64,000 nt of DNA, from contig OX422197.1 of assembly GCA_949130485.1 (NCBI GenBank), forward strand, positions 7,213,491 to 7,277,490, in the 5' to 3' direction. The position numbers were made by a program, and so were the translations under genes. The notes under the pieces are model-generated. The model ran no database searches and was not told where the DNA came from. It was given only the letters and a program-made list of their open reading frames with translations. Source of the stretch: Agelas oroides. Lineage: Eukaryota; Porifera; Demospongiae; Agelasida; Agelasidae. This document shows positions 9,333 to 20,700 of the stretch, piece after piece. The first letter of the stretch is position 1. Each line of letters opens with the position of its first letter.

Positions 9333-12317
9333 ATGGATCAATCCTACCTGAGAGTGTTGAGACAAAACAGAGTGATTCTTATGAGAGAACTGCCTGCTGT
9401 GGCGGTGCTACTGGACACACTACAGCTAAAGCAACATTTCTCTACATATGAGAAGATCCAAATTTTATCCGAGTCTGTGCCAGCCGAGAAGGCAGCCAAA
9501 TTTCTGGACACTTTGGAATTTAAAAGCCATGATGTGTATGTCAAGTTTCTGGCAGTGTTAAGAGACCTTAGACCAGACTTGGCACTCCGACTTGATGGTG
9601 GGCAGCGTGAGGCTGGTGCCTCTTCTACTGCGTCTTCTCCAGTTTCTAATGGATCCCCACCTTGTAAGTGTTGAGTGATCCTGTGTTGTGGTGTGTGTGT
9701 GTGTGTGTGTGTGTGTACATTACATGTCTGAAAGTGATTTCGCAGTCCTGCCTGTTGTGAACTGCAAAGTGCCATTTGTTACACTGACAAATATATAGAA
9801 TCAATTAGCTGCCTATATAGAACTCTTGCTGCACACACAAAAGAGTACTTAGAGGCACTTATGTAGCTTGGTAAGCTGTGCATCATACTGCAATTGTTCC
9901 CCTGGGTAGTGAGTTAGGTACAGAGGACACAGTGCAGCCTTTACCCCTAGGCACTGACCTCTTGTAGAATGTCAATTAAAAACAGGATACTAGAGTTCTG
10001 AACTTTTGGCCTTTTGATAGCCATCACCATGGTAACAGGTTTTTCTTTCCTCATTATTGAGGAAAGAAAAACCTGAGACTCGTGGAGGGTCTAGGAGCTC
10101 ATTAGTCAGTTAACAAGTTACGATGGCTATCAAATACGTTGCATCTTTTTCACACACACTACTTGTTGCCTTGCCACTTGGTAGTGTATGCGGAAAAAAG
10201 ATCTTAGAAGAGATATGAGTTGTGTTTTTAAAAGATTGATAAGATTACTGTGTGTATTGTTTTTGTTAATTTTCTTCAGATGTTGGTTCTGAATGTGTTG
10301 GTAATGGGTTAGAGGAGAGGAGATATGGAGACGTAGTGGAGCCGATGGAGGAAGAAGGAAGGAGGGGATATGAGATGAGAGTACCTCCAATCATGAATGG
10401 CGCTGAGGATGATGGTGAGTATTGAGTGGATCGAGTGTACACTAGTCCAAGAGATCTTGGTGCAGCAACATCATAATGCAATCTGGTTACTAAGCACACC
10501 ATGCTTCTAAGCATTAACTACTCAACGATGTGACAAAGACAGTGAAAGACTGGCTTGGATAACACAAAAAATTTCTCTTATCATGCTCTCTTTAGGAAAC
10601 TAGTGCCTTTAGATTCCAAATCAGTGCTCGTCATTATTTCATGAATGTAATAACCTCATTCCTAGCCCCCCCCCAAGTTTTTGTGTGCTTGTGAGCAATA
10701 GGGGCGGGAGGGCATGAAACAAGGCACGAATATAGAGGCACTAATTGATGCTCGGACACTTAAGAAACGTTGTGCTTTTGTTGCACACGCAGAGGTCCAG
10801 CAGACTTAAGAACTGTAGGATAGATGGGCTAATGTTTGATAATCAACATACTTCAAATTCAACTCCAAACAGTCTTCTATCCGGGATTTAGCAAACGAAA
10901 TATTACATCTGTTCAAATACCTATCCTCAGAAGAAAGATTCTATTAGAGGACAAGTCTGATAATCATGTATTATATATATCGCATCGCTAGCCAAATTTG
11001 GCAACTGCTGCAGCATGGTATGGGCTCGTAGGCAAGGCCAATGGAAAGGCAAGAACTTTAGTCTTTCCTTTTCGGTGAGGCAGCAATATAGTTACAATGT
11101 ATTTTTGGACGTGGTTTTCTATCCCTGCGTACTACAATAGTTTCGGGTATTGAAAACTATCCCAGCGTCAGCATGTCTTCTTGTTCTGATGATCTGGCAC
11201 AGTTGCTATCGTGCTTAGACCTTTGAAGTCTGGGATCCGAGAATAAATTTTTGCCTCTACCACTAATCGATCACTTACATTTGCTGCTGTTCACATGCTG
11301 TGTATTACTGCCAGTATCTATGGAGCATGGCTTCAGTTGTGCTTCTTATTTTAGTCCTTTTTCTCTGTAACACACGTGTGTGCTTATCAACCAGAGTCTA
11401 TTGTTACACCAGTTCGCATGCCACTGCAGCCAAGACACAATAGTGCTAGTGCAAGGAATGTGTTGGCCAGATTAATTAGAATTTAGTTGCAGTAATACAA
11501 ATAGTGTCAGCTGATGTGAGTGAACTATGAAGAGAATCCAGGTCAGGAAGTGTGACCTCGTCAGTGAGGGATGAAGTGCATGTACTTCCTGTAGTTTGAC
11601 CTGCACACTTGCGTGGGTTTCACACCCACACTTGTGTGGGTTCATGAGGTCATTGTCTGGTCAAGTGGCTGTAGTAGTGCTGTAGCTAACCTGTCTGTGC
11701 ATGTTGTAGTTTGTAAATTGATACTGGAGCCACATATCTGCTGACTGTACATGTAAGTTGTTTCCATAATTGGTGCATGAGTGACCTTTGCTATTTTAAG
11801 TACAGTAATTTTAGGTATGTTAACCCCCTTTCTCTGCATTCACAAAGTTTGTACATACAAAGTCCCATTCCCAGGCTCCTCCCTAGAGCCTGGGAATGGG
11901 ACTATGTGCAAAGCAATGCAGCATTGCAGCAATAAGGACTGTACATTGAACTTTAGTGGTGATATTGTGCTCCTCCTTCTCCCTCATGCAGCTGGTCCGT
12001 ATGGTCTAAGTGGGTGTGGTCCAGGTCCTGCCCACCACCTCAGTCACCTGAGCTACGAAGGCCGGGAGTTTCTTGCCGAAAACCTAAATGGCAATCCTCC
12101 AGAAAGAAATGTCTTTCACAGTTTTTGTCACGCACTTGGCGTGGATAACAGACTTGCCCGAGTGTCTGCAAGGTCTCCTAACCCTACGGCATACTTGATA
12201 CAGGAGTATTCCGCAAAGCCAGAGGCTACGTTTGATAGATTAGAGCAGGCCCTGGCCCAGATTGGGAAGAGAGACGTGTTTGAGGGACTTTGGATGCGAA
12301 TGCAAAGTGGATATTGA
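9333..12317 (+). CDS. CARD + Death-domain adaptor (RAIDD/CRADD-like architecture)
   Basis: Three exons: 9333-9663, 10280-10414, 11992-12317. The phases agree and give 263 aa. Residues 1-~90 fit a CARD (the start, LRVLRQNRVILMRELP, through KAAKFLDTLEF to VYVKFLAVLRDLRP). Residues ~112-155 form a charged linker. Residues ~175-262 look like a Death domain (LGVDNRLARVSARSPNPTAY and LEQALAQIGKRDVFEGLW, with the conserved helix 5-6 pattern). In animals a CARD-plus-Death adaptor (CRADD/RAIDD) bridges a death-domain platform to a CARD caspase. Orthology is inferred from architecture only, so I leave the symbol blank. The protein is longer than human CRADD (199 aa) because of the linker. It is head-to-head with makorin and convergent with POLK, with only 169 bp between the two stop codons. 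Confidence 0.82.
10008..10131. mobile_element. TIR/MITE with inner palindrome
   Basis: The ends read TTTGATAGCCATC on the left and its inverse on the right. Inside is a perfect hairpin, AGGTTTTTCTTTCCTCA, a short loop and its complement. It lies in intron 1 of the CARD-Death gene. Confidence 0.75.
10415..11991. other. Intron 2 of the CARD-Death gene
   Basis: A 1.6-kb intron with mostly unique AT-rich sequence. A small 40-bp palindrome (GTCCCATTCCCAGGCTC, short loop, inverse) sits at 11862-11904, which looks like a minimal member of the hairpin MITE family. No other gene is seen. Confidence 0.7.
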
Positions 12318-12486
12318 CTTTGATGGATAAGTGTTTTGTTAAAACGTTTACTGTGTGTGCAATGCTGTTTGTCGTTGTATGTAAACAATATTCATTGTGT
12401 CCCTTTGTGGTCTCCTGTAGTTGTACTTGAAACAATGTACCAAATTTTATACTATCATTACTTGAAACAAAGTGCATACTTTGACA

Positions 12487-15400
12487 CTACTTCCAAAAAT
12501 AATCCAACGTTCTCCTCTTTTTGGCAAGTTCCTTTTGAGGAGCTTTCCTTTTCCGAGATGGTGGGCTTAAATCTGAAGTAGCAGTGGATTTGGAGCTGCC
12601 TGAAGGGGGTTGTTTAGTGGTTCTACTGGTGACTTCTTGTATTGCTGACTGGTTCAGACATTCGTCTATGTGTCTGTTGAAGGTGAGGTTGTCTGCAGCA
12701 ACCTTGCAACCACATACAGGACAGACAGCTGTGGGGACCTGTATAAACAAGGAAGAACCACTAGTCACAGTGCTACATCCTGGGTGGGAGAATGATGTTA
12801 TCACCAGTGTTCTAATAATAATCAAGTAAATCATTAATAAAACAGGAGGTGTATACTGGTTACCTGGCAACCTCTGTAGCTTCTGTGAAGTATTGTCGTA
12901 CATTATGTGCTATATAGCAAGGCTGAAGAACTTCACATTGATTACCTGTGGCACAACTTCTCTTTTGCTTGGGTCCAATTCAAAACTTGAAGCAGTGACT
13001 TCATGGTGGCTTGATGATGAAAGCTGCTGTAAGAATCCCTCCAGTGTGTCTTGTCGACCCTTTCCTCTGCCCTTCTGGAGGGAGGAGATCCTCACACCTG
13101 TCAAATAACAAAACCATTAGCTTGTTCCAAGGCTCCTCCTGGATCTCAGAACAATGCTACAAAACCAGTATATACCATAACCGTACAAATGGTTGATGAT
13201 CTATGGCTCCTCTCGAAAATATGTCCATCTCACACACAACTAGTTTAGCCCTATATAAATGTATACACACAGTGATTCTGCCTCTCGTCATGCACCTGCT
13301 TGTACAGTAGCAGTGAACATGCCTGCCTTCATTTGTTAGGCCCACCTCTTGCACAGCACTCCTTCTTCACTGTTTGTCGTTTACGTTACCACAAGTACAA
13401 CAGTGTGAATAGGTGGGTGTACTTTAGAGAGGGAAGTGCCTTTTGCAAGGGTAGGTACAAAACCTGGACTCTGGACTGGACCATGGACTGGACTATGGAC
13501 TGGATTATGGACTCGATTTTGGACTTAATTTTAGATTGGAAAGCAGAATCTACGAACTAACCTCATGTTTCCAGGCCTTCTAACCGTCCACTTTTTGATT
13601 ACTTGCAGTCTTGTGCCAAAGGTAGTGATTATACAGATTCCTATGGATGTTTTCAGTATATATGTCAGCGTTTAAAGTCTAGACAATGCATTAAGATAGA
13701 GCAAGAAGGCTGAGGTGTTGGGTAGTGAGTGTATCTGCTCAGGCAATGTGATTGTACAGCCAGTCTACCCCAAGCTCACATACCCATCACCATTTGCAAA
13801 TTATAGGCAGTGTACCCGACAGCTGAAGTCACCAAGGCTTCCAGTCTGGCTGTTGCAAGGCTTGCTTCTACTCCTCTGCCATGAGTCCAGTAGCTCAGTG
13901 GTAAGAGCATCTGACTAGAGTATTCACAAGGTCCCAGGTTCAACTCCCAGCTGGATCTCTTTCCTTTCTTACATTAGGCATTATAATGCAACTCCTTGCC
14001 AACCAGCTGAGCTGGGAGGCTGTATGAGCAGAGCGATGGCTTAAACCAACCAGCCAGTCTTGCTGAAAGCTGCACAAATATCCGTTCCTACTGTTATGCC
14101 AATCCCCTGCTTATTGGGCAATCCAGCATTCATAGTCTTTTTTAGAGCTAGAACACTATCGAGTCCAAAATCGAGTCCAAAATCGAGTCCATAATCCAGT
14201 CCATAGTCCAGTCCAGAGTCCAGAGTCCAGAGTCCAGGTTTTGTACCTACCCCTTTTGCAATAACATCCAAGAAGGAAATGGGCTAATTTTTGAGGGTGT
14301 ACCTATTTTTGGTACACTACCACTATTACCAGTAATACAGTGGAAGTAAGATGTTGACGCTTGTTCACACACTATGGTCTTGTTCCTAAACTCCGCTGCA
14401 CTCGGATTCAAGGCTATTGTCTTACCCATAGTTCCCTTCTGAGTCCACTGCCACACACACACACACATCTTATCTCCACAATGTTTTCACAGCTTGAGAT
14501 ATATTAATCTTGGCAGAGGCTAGTTTTTTCATGGCTCCTGATGGCTACTGGTACCAAGTAAAGATGGCTCACCCATGAGTCTCAGCTTGAGTGGTGATGG
14601 ACTGCAAGCCTTGATCTCATTCCTCAACAGCTCACTGGCAGCAGAGTAAAGCTCTTCAGCTGAAGAAGCAGGCTTTGGGAGCGTTACTGCATGAGACTTC
14701 ACTTCAAAAAACACTGTCTTCAGCTTCAAGGTAACAGTACAACCCTGTGAGCAAGAGTACTGCACCAAAGTAAAAAATATATAAGTGCTATTTGGTCAGT
14801 ATTTATATTAACGCACTTGCACCCTCTCCTTCTGCATATCTTCAGCCAAGGACTGGCAGAGTTCCTGACACTTTCTGTGCAAATCTGCTGGATCACTCAG
14901 TTCAGAAAATGTTCTTTGGAGATCACAACAAAACAAAAACACAACAAAAAGAAAACAAAACAAAGGTTAAGTAGTTGTGCACAATAGCCAACCCACATGC
15001 ACCAACAGCCAAAGACATTTGGTTACACACTGTACCAGTAGTATTTCACAGAATGCTACGGTATACCTTTCAGTGCTCATGCTCTTCCTCTCATAGACTC
15101 TGCAACAACAATAACAACAACAACAACAATAAAACAACAATGTAACAACAATAACAACAACAAATAATTACAACAACAAATTATTGATTGTAGGTCAACA
15201 ATGCAGGCAACAAATAAATGTAAACAAACTGGTGAATGTCAGATGACCCAACCCCAAGACAAATCTGGAGGAAGGACTGAGAGGAGACTTTGGAGAAGAG
15301 GAGGAGGAGGGTGGCTCTCTGCTCATAAAGGTCTCTGCAGGTGGTAATCCCCAGTGCATTCAGCATCCGCTCAGTCACCTTGCCTATGCCACTGATCTAC

Positions 15401-17538
15401 AGAACACAGTAACAACAGTACTACAAAGCTATAGCCACTATCTTGCAGCAATGGAGAAAAATCTGGTGGGAGCGGCCTGGGAATAAAACTGCACAGTGAA
15501 ACTTGTCTATAATCCATTTATTTATGGCCACCAAGCTAGTGATGCAAACTCTGTATCACCAAGAAATGCTGGTCCCATGGCAACTGGTGTCATAAACTCT
15601 TGATAGGTTTCACTGAAAAAAGTTTTGGCTCTCTCTCAAACAGTTCATGCCAGTAGTTTGCAAGATGCACTACCTTTCTGATGGGCAGGTTCTGCACAAA
15701 CTCCAGGACTGCTTCTCTGGTGGCTGTCACAAAGTACTGTCCATTGGGTTTGTTCATGTCTGATGCCACTTTGGCTAGCATCTTGTTGGGAGCTATACCA
15801 GCACTGGCAGTGAGGCCTGTCTTCTGAAAAATTCTGTCTCTAATCTCCTCAACCACAGCCTTGGCACACTCCCACTGGGAGGAGCAAAGTGAGTCTGTCA
15901 ATAGGCTGCTGGTTTTACCCGGATGCAAGGCTGAATTACCAGTCTCAGGACTGTGATACTCAGAACCTGCTGTACAACTGTGACATTGAGTAGGTAAACG
16001 GGAGGTCACTAAATCTGTAGTTGTCACATCTTCCATTCCAGAAACACTATGATTCCGTACATGTCCGCCTATTGTAGTAAGTGCTGAGGTCAAGCTTGTA
16101 TTTGAATTTGAACTGTAGCTGCCATCAGTTCCACTTTTATAGCTTGCAAATTGTACACCAGCTGAATCTGGCACAGTAGAGCAACTATTTGTAGAAGGTC
16201 TGGATGGTTCATTCTTTGTCTCACCATGATGGCTGCATCCAGGAGTGCTTTCTTGACAACTTGTAACTTGAGCCAAATCTACTTTTGTTTCTGTTGACTC
16301 CTCAGGAGAATGGTGTTGATGGTCTTCTGCCAAGCAACCGTCACTTGTTCCACCTGCACCGTGGACATCATCTTGTAGTTTTGCTGCTACATAGTCTGTT
16401 AGATCCAGGTAGGACTCATCCAGCCCCATTGGACAAAACTCAGGATCATACTCTGCAAGGATTTCCCTCACTTCTCCGCAGACATGGCGATACTTGGCAA
16501 AGTTGGTCTTCACAATGACCAAGTCAGGACACAGCTTTCTGGCTATGAAGCCAGGCATGGCTGCACGCACACCATACCGTCTTGCTACATAGTTTGAAGT
16601 AGACTGGTACGTTTTTGGAAAAAAGGTTGAATAAAGCAACATTTAATTACAGATTCCACCCACTTGAAAAAACTTAGGTTTTTGGAGAGAAAATTACCTC
16701 AAGCTGAATTTGTCAGACTGCACCACTTTCAGAATGACAATTTTACATTACAGTAAAATTTCTGGTGAACATGCCAGCATTATGATGCTAGTTACCCTAG
16801 TTGCCATGGTAACTTAGTACTAACACAGCTCTTACCCACCAGCATGTAGTTGCTGCCCACGGCCATTGGTATGTCCTTCAGTTTGGGATTATCTCTCATT
16901 TCAACTGCAGCATAGAAGGCATCCATGTCAATGTGCACAATAATGTGGCTCAGATCACGAGATGCTTCCAAAGCTTCTATCTCCCTATCAGCAGCCTTCA
17001 AAGCTGAGAGCCTCTGTGCAGGAGTGATCTTTTCCAACTCTTCTAACAGGTGGTTTGTTCTTGCCGTGACCTGCTGCTCCTTTTTCACCTCATTTTCGTA
17101 AAATTTTGAACCTTTCGAGGCCTCTAAAATAATTTGGTTGATTTTTTTCTTGTCGAGGCCCTCCATGCCAGCTTTGTGAGCATTAAGACCAATTCGGGAC
17201 ATTGGAGGGGAGGGGGAGAGGGAGGAGGGGCCAGCGTCTTTCATTTTGATTGGTGACACTGAGTCATGTGATAACTTAATGGCTATGCAGCTGCATTCAG
17301 CTGCATCAGTACTCCAGTTTTCAGCTGAGCCTATCTGAGCTGCAGAAGAAGACAAGGATGATTCAACAGTTGATTGTTCACTTTTTGTAGCGGATGCTTC
17401 GGCTTGGGGTTGATTTGGGCCTTCCAAGCTAAACACTTCACTGAATTCCAGTTCTTCTTCTTCTCCATCATCTTCAAAGAGGTCCAAACTCTCCCCACCA
17501 TCGCTTTCATAGCTGCATTCAGCCACAAAGTCAGCCAT
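12487..17538 (-). CDS. POLK: DNA polymerase kappa (Y-family translesion polymerase)
   Basis: Eight exons on the minus strand: 17538-16840, 16603-15674, 15396-15230, 15099-15067, 14913-14817, 14744-14573, 13097-12946, 12738-12487 (833 aa, full phase agreement). The N-clasp has KINQIILEASKGSKFYENE. Catalytic motifs are HIDMDAFYAAVEMRD (~residues 202-216) and LDESYLDL (Asp295, Glu296). GLTASAGIAPNKMLAKVASD lies in the palm, and the thumb helix-hairpin-helix starts at ISGIGKVTERML. The little-finger domain covers exons 5-7 and ends KLRLMGVRIS. The last exon has a UBZ4 finger (CPVCGCKVAADN to HIDEC) and ends RTLDYFWK, a C-terminal PIP-like PCNA-binding motif as in vertebrates. The start MADFVAE is the in-frame ATG after a likely 5' UTR acceptor at 17559. 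Human POLK has two UBZ fingers; only one is visible here. A ~170-aa Ser/Thr-rich insert lies between LDES and the SAGIAP motif. Confidence 0.96.
13205..13440 (-). mobile_element. MITE family B, truncated copy
   Basis: Reversed, this matches the element at 38418-38796: CTGTGCAAGAGGTGGGCC, AACAAATGAAGGCAG, GCAGAATCACTGT and the TCTCTCGA-type ends are shared in order. It lies in POLK intron 7. Confidence 0.7.
13441..14272. mobile_element. Inverted-repeat element with TGGACT-rich arms
   Basis: The left arm (13441-13535) begins CTTTTGCAAGGGTAGGTACA and continues as a degenerate 9-mer array of TGGACTNNA. The right arm (14158-14270) is its reverse complement. The ~620-bp interior carries the tRNA-like SINE at 13883-13957. 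No transposase ORF is visible. It is in POLK intron 7. Confidence 0.7.
13883..13957 (+). mobile_element. tRNA-like SINE/pseudo-tRNA copy 3
   Basis: A box TAGCTCAGTGG at 13891-13901 and near-consensus B box GGTTCAACTCC at 13938-13948, 75 nt apart end to end. The acceptor ends (GAGTCCA and TGGATCTC) pair only with a bulge, and the T stem has two mismatches. A SINE head or tRNA pseudogene is more likely than a functional tRNA. Confidence 0.6.
15105..15185. repeat. (CAA)n/(CAATAA) microsatellite
   Basis: A run of AACAACAATAACAACAAC units in the POLK intron just upstream of the 33-nt exon 15099-15067. On the minus strand it is TTG-rich and occupies the polypyrimidine region of that acceptor. Confidence 0.85.
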
Positions 17539-17762
17539 TACGTCGTTTGTCACAGACTGATTCCCGGACTGGTATGGAAGTGGAATTAAGGCTAGAATGC
17601 AGTCTGGGAACAAGGTCTAAAATCTTTAATGAGAGGGTGTTACTCGTCTTGTTTGGGCTTTGACTGCTCATGGCTGTCTTATAACTTGGTGTTCCCTGCC
17701 TCCTAGGATACCTGCGGCGATCTTGTGCTCTCTGGTGGGGTTGGACCTGCAGCTCTGCGAAG
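17539..17762. promoter_or_regulatory. Bidirectional promoter, POLK / COLGALT
   Basis: Only 224 bp separate the POLK ATG (minus, 17538) from the COLGALT ATG (plus, 17763). A POLK 5' UTR intron probably ends here (CAG before TCTGTGACAAACG at 17559). No TATA box is obvious. Confidence 0.5.
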
Positions 17763-20700
17763 ATGGTAGCGGTCTTATGCCCGAAGACAGGCGCCATCGT
17801 GCTGCTAGTTCTGCTTTTGTGCGCACTAGGTCAGAGTGCAAGCCATGAAGGCAGCGAAAACCCTCACATCTTCGTAGTCATTCTGGCCAGAAACCAGGAA
17901 CACACTCTTCGGAACTTTCTAGGGTATTTGGAGCGGCTGGATTACCCCAAGCACAAGATGTCAGTGTGGTGAGTTCTAAAAGTGTTTTAAGATCTCGTGC
18001 AGTGGTGTGTCATGATAAAAATGGACCCCCCTAAAATGGATCCCCCCGGAACTAATTTTTCAGTAAAAGCCGAAAAATATGGACCCCCTGGAACGTATTT
18101 TTCTGAAATATAAGGACCCCCTATGAAATATTCGGACCAAGCAAGTTATCAAGTGTCCACGTCCGATAAAGACTGATACAAGGTGCTGCTCAGGCTCACA
18201 ATACAAGCATGATGGCTGAAACACCTGTCTAACTAAAGCCAGGAAGGTTGCTTCCATTCTGAATGTGGTGAATCACTAGTTCAATAATGTCGTCTTCTCG
18301 GCGATCTCCACACTACCGAATCGGATCCGACGCTGTTGTAGCCTCTGGCATTGTTGCACGGCTACAGATACCACATCAACTCTTGAAATAGACGAAGGAC
18401 ATCTACTCACAATCGACACAAGTTAAACAAGTGGCTTTCCAGCTTGGTACGGTGGTACACTTGGACGCATGGAAGGAGGAACAATTTTTTCAGGGTAGGT
18501 CCAAATATTTCACGGTTGTTCTGAAATATTCGTTCCGGGGGGAACTTATTTTACGGGGGTCCAAATTTAACGTGACAGGTGTATCACAGCGCTGTGGATA
18601 AAAGGATTAGAGATAAAAGATGATTAGTGTGTCTACCCTTAAAAAGCAGACCCAACCAATCTCTTTGTCAATCACTGGAATGTTGTATTGTGTGTCACAG
18701 TCACTGCTGGTTTCTCAAACCACACCTTTGCAAGAAGAAGCAACCTTTGCACATCTTTGTGATTACAAGAAGAGGAAGAGTTACAGACGTTTGTGTCTGC
18801 TAATGTTGGAATTGAAAAGTTTTGCTGATTAATGCCATCCATTCATTTGGTGAGCTCAGCCCTGGGAGTTTATCGCCTCAGATTCGCCTGTATTCCATGC
18901 ACAGCCGAAATGACACAGTCTTTCTTGCATTTCACATGCACGTGTGTGTGATACCCACATATGTTCATACCCACGTTGATGCCCACGTTATAATTCACAT
19001 CGTGAATAAATAACTATATTCCAGAACCCGCAGGTGACAAATAGGCATGATACCAGACCTTGCGCAGCATCACGTGCTTGGCGGATGTCAGCATATCACT
19101 AGCTACTTAACTGCAGAGACACGTTCCTTAGCCCATGAGGAGGACAGCGATGTGATTGCAGAAAAGTATCTTCAACTGTTCTTCATCTTCAGTCAAAGCT
19201 ATGACATATTTGGCCGGATGTTCTAATTATTCTTCTCTTCATTCTGCAATCTGATTGGGGCTGCAATATTTTTGCAGCGGGGACAGGTCAGGTATAGGCG
19301 TGATAGCAGACCCTCGTGCTGCATGCTCGTGTCTGGCTTTGCCAGTCTAGCCAATGTGTGCAATTGAACATGCCAGCATTTAAGGCACAGGTTGTATGCA
19401 GTTGAAATTGTAACTGGCAGCTGGTCTTTAGTTCACAACAATAACACACATAACACACAATTACATTTTCTGCTGTAATTGAGTTAGCAGTTTGAGTTGG
19501 CAGTGTGCTGTAAATTGCATTTTCAATGAACCAGTATGGCACACACATGCATGCACACACATACCCATACACACACACACACATACACACACACACACAT
19601 GCACACACACAAGGGTTCGTACGGATCACAACGAAGACAACACCACGGCCATGCTACGGGAATGGAGTGAGAATGCTAAACACGTATATGCTAATGTCAA
19701 CTTTGAAAATATGGACGCATGGCTATACCCGACCTTCAACCCCTTTGCAATGCCGGATGAGCGGTTCTTGCGTATAGCCCAGTTGCGACAGGAGGGGTTG
19801 GACGCTGCCAGGAAGGCAGGAGCAGACTATCTCTTTGTAAGTTAAAGTGGGAGCAGACTGTCTCTTTGTAGGTTAAAGCGGGAGCAGACTGTCTCTTTGT
19901 AGGTTAAAGCGGGAGCAGACTGTCTCTTTGTAGGTTAAAGCGGGAGCAGACTGTCTCTTTGTAGGTTAAAGCGGGAGCAGACTGTCTCTTTGTAGGTTAA
20001 AGCGGGAGCAGACTGTCTCTTTGTAGGTTAAAGCGGGAGCAGACTGTCTCTTTGTAGGTTAAAGCGGGAGCAGACTGTCTCTTTGTAGGTTAAAGCGGGA
20101 GCAGACTGTCTCTTTGTATGTTAAAGCGGGAGCAGACTGTCTCTTTGTAGGTTAAAGCGGGAGCAGACTGTCTCTTTGTAGGTTAAAGCGGGAGCAGACT
20201 GTCTCTTTGTAGGTTAAAGCGGGAGCAGACTGTCTCTTTGTAGGTTAAAGCGGGAGCAGACTGTCTCTTTGTATGTTAAAGCGGGAGCAGACTGTCTCTT
20301 TGTAGGTTAAAGCGGGAGCAGACTGTCTCTTTGTAGGTTAAAGCGGGAGCAGACTGTCTCTTTGTAGGTTAAAGCGGGAGCAGACTGTCTCTTTGTAGGT
20401 TAAAGCGGGAGCAGACTGTCTCTTTGTAGGTTAAAGCGGGAGCAGACTGTCTCTTTGTAGGTTAAAGCGGGAGCAGACTGTCTCTTTGTAGGTTAAAGCG
20501 GGAGCAGACTGTCTCTTTGTAGGTTAAAGCGGGAGCAGACTGTCTCTTTGTAGGTTAAAGCGGGAGCAGACTGTCTCTTTGTAGGTTAAAGCGGGAGCAG
20601 ACTGTCTCTTTGTAGGTTAAAGCGGGAGCAGACTGTCTCTTTGTAGGTTAAAGCGGGAACAGACTGTCTCTTTGTGAGTTCAAGTCAGTCATTTAAAGGA

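Noticed and set aside
13883..13957. Functional tRNA gene
   Set aside because: A and B boxes are present but the acceptor and T stems contain mismatches and bulges, and related copies look like SINEs.
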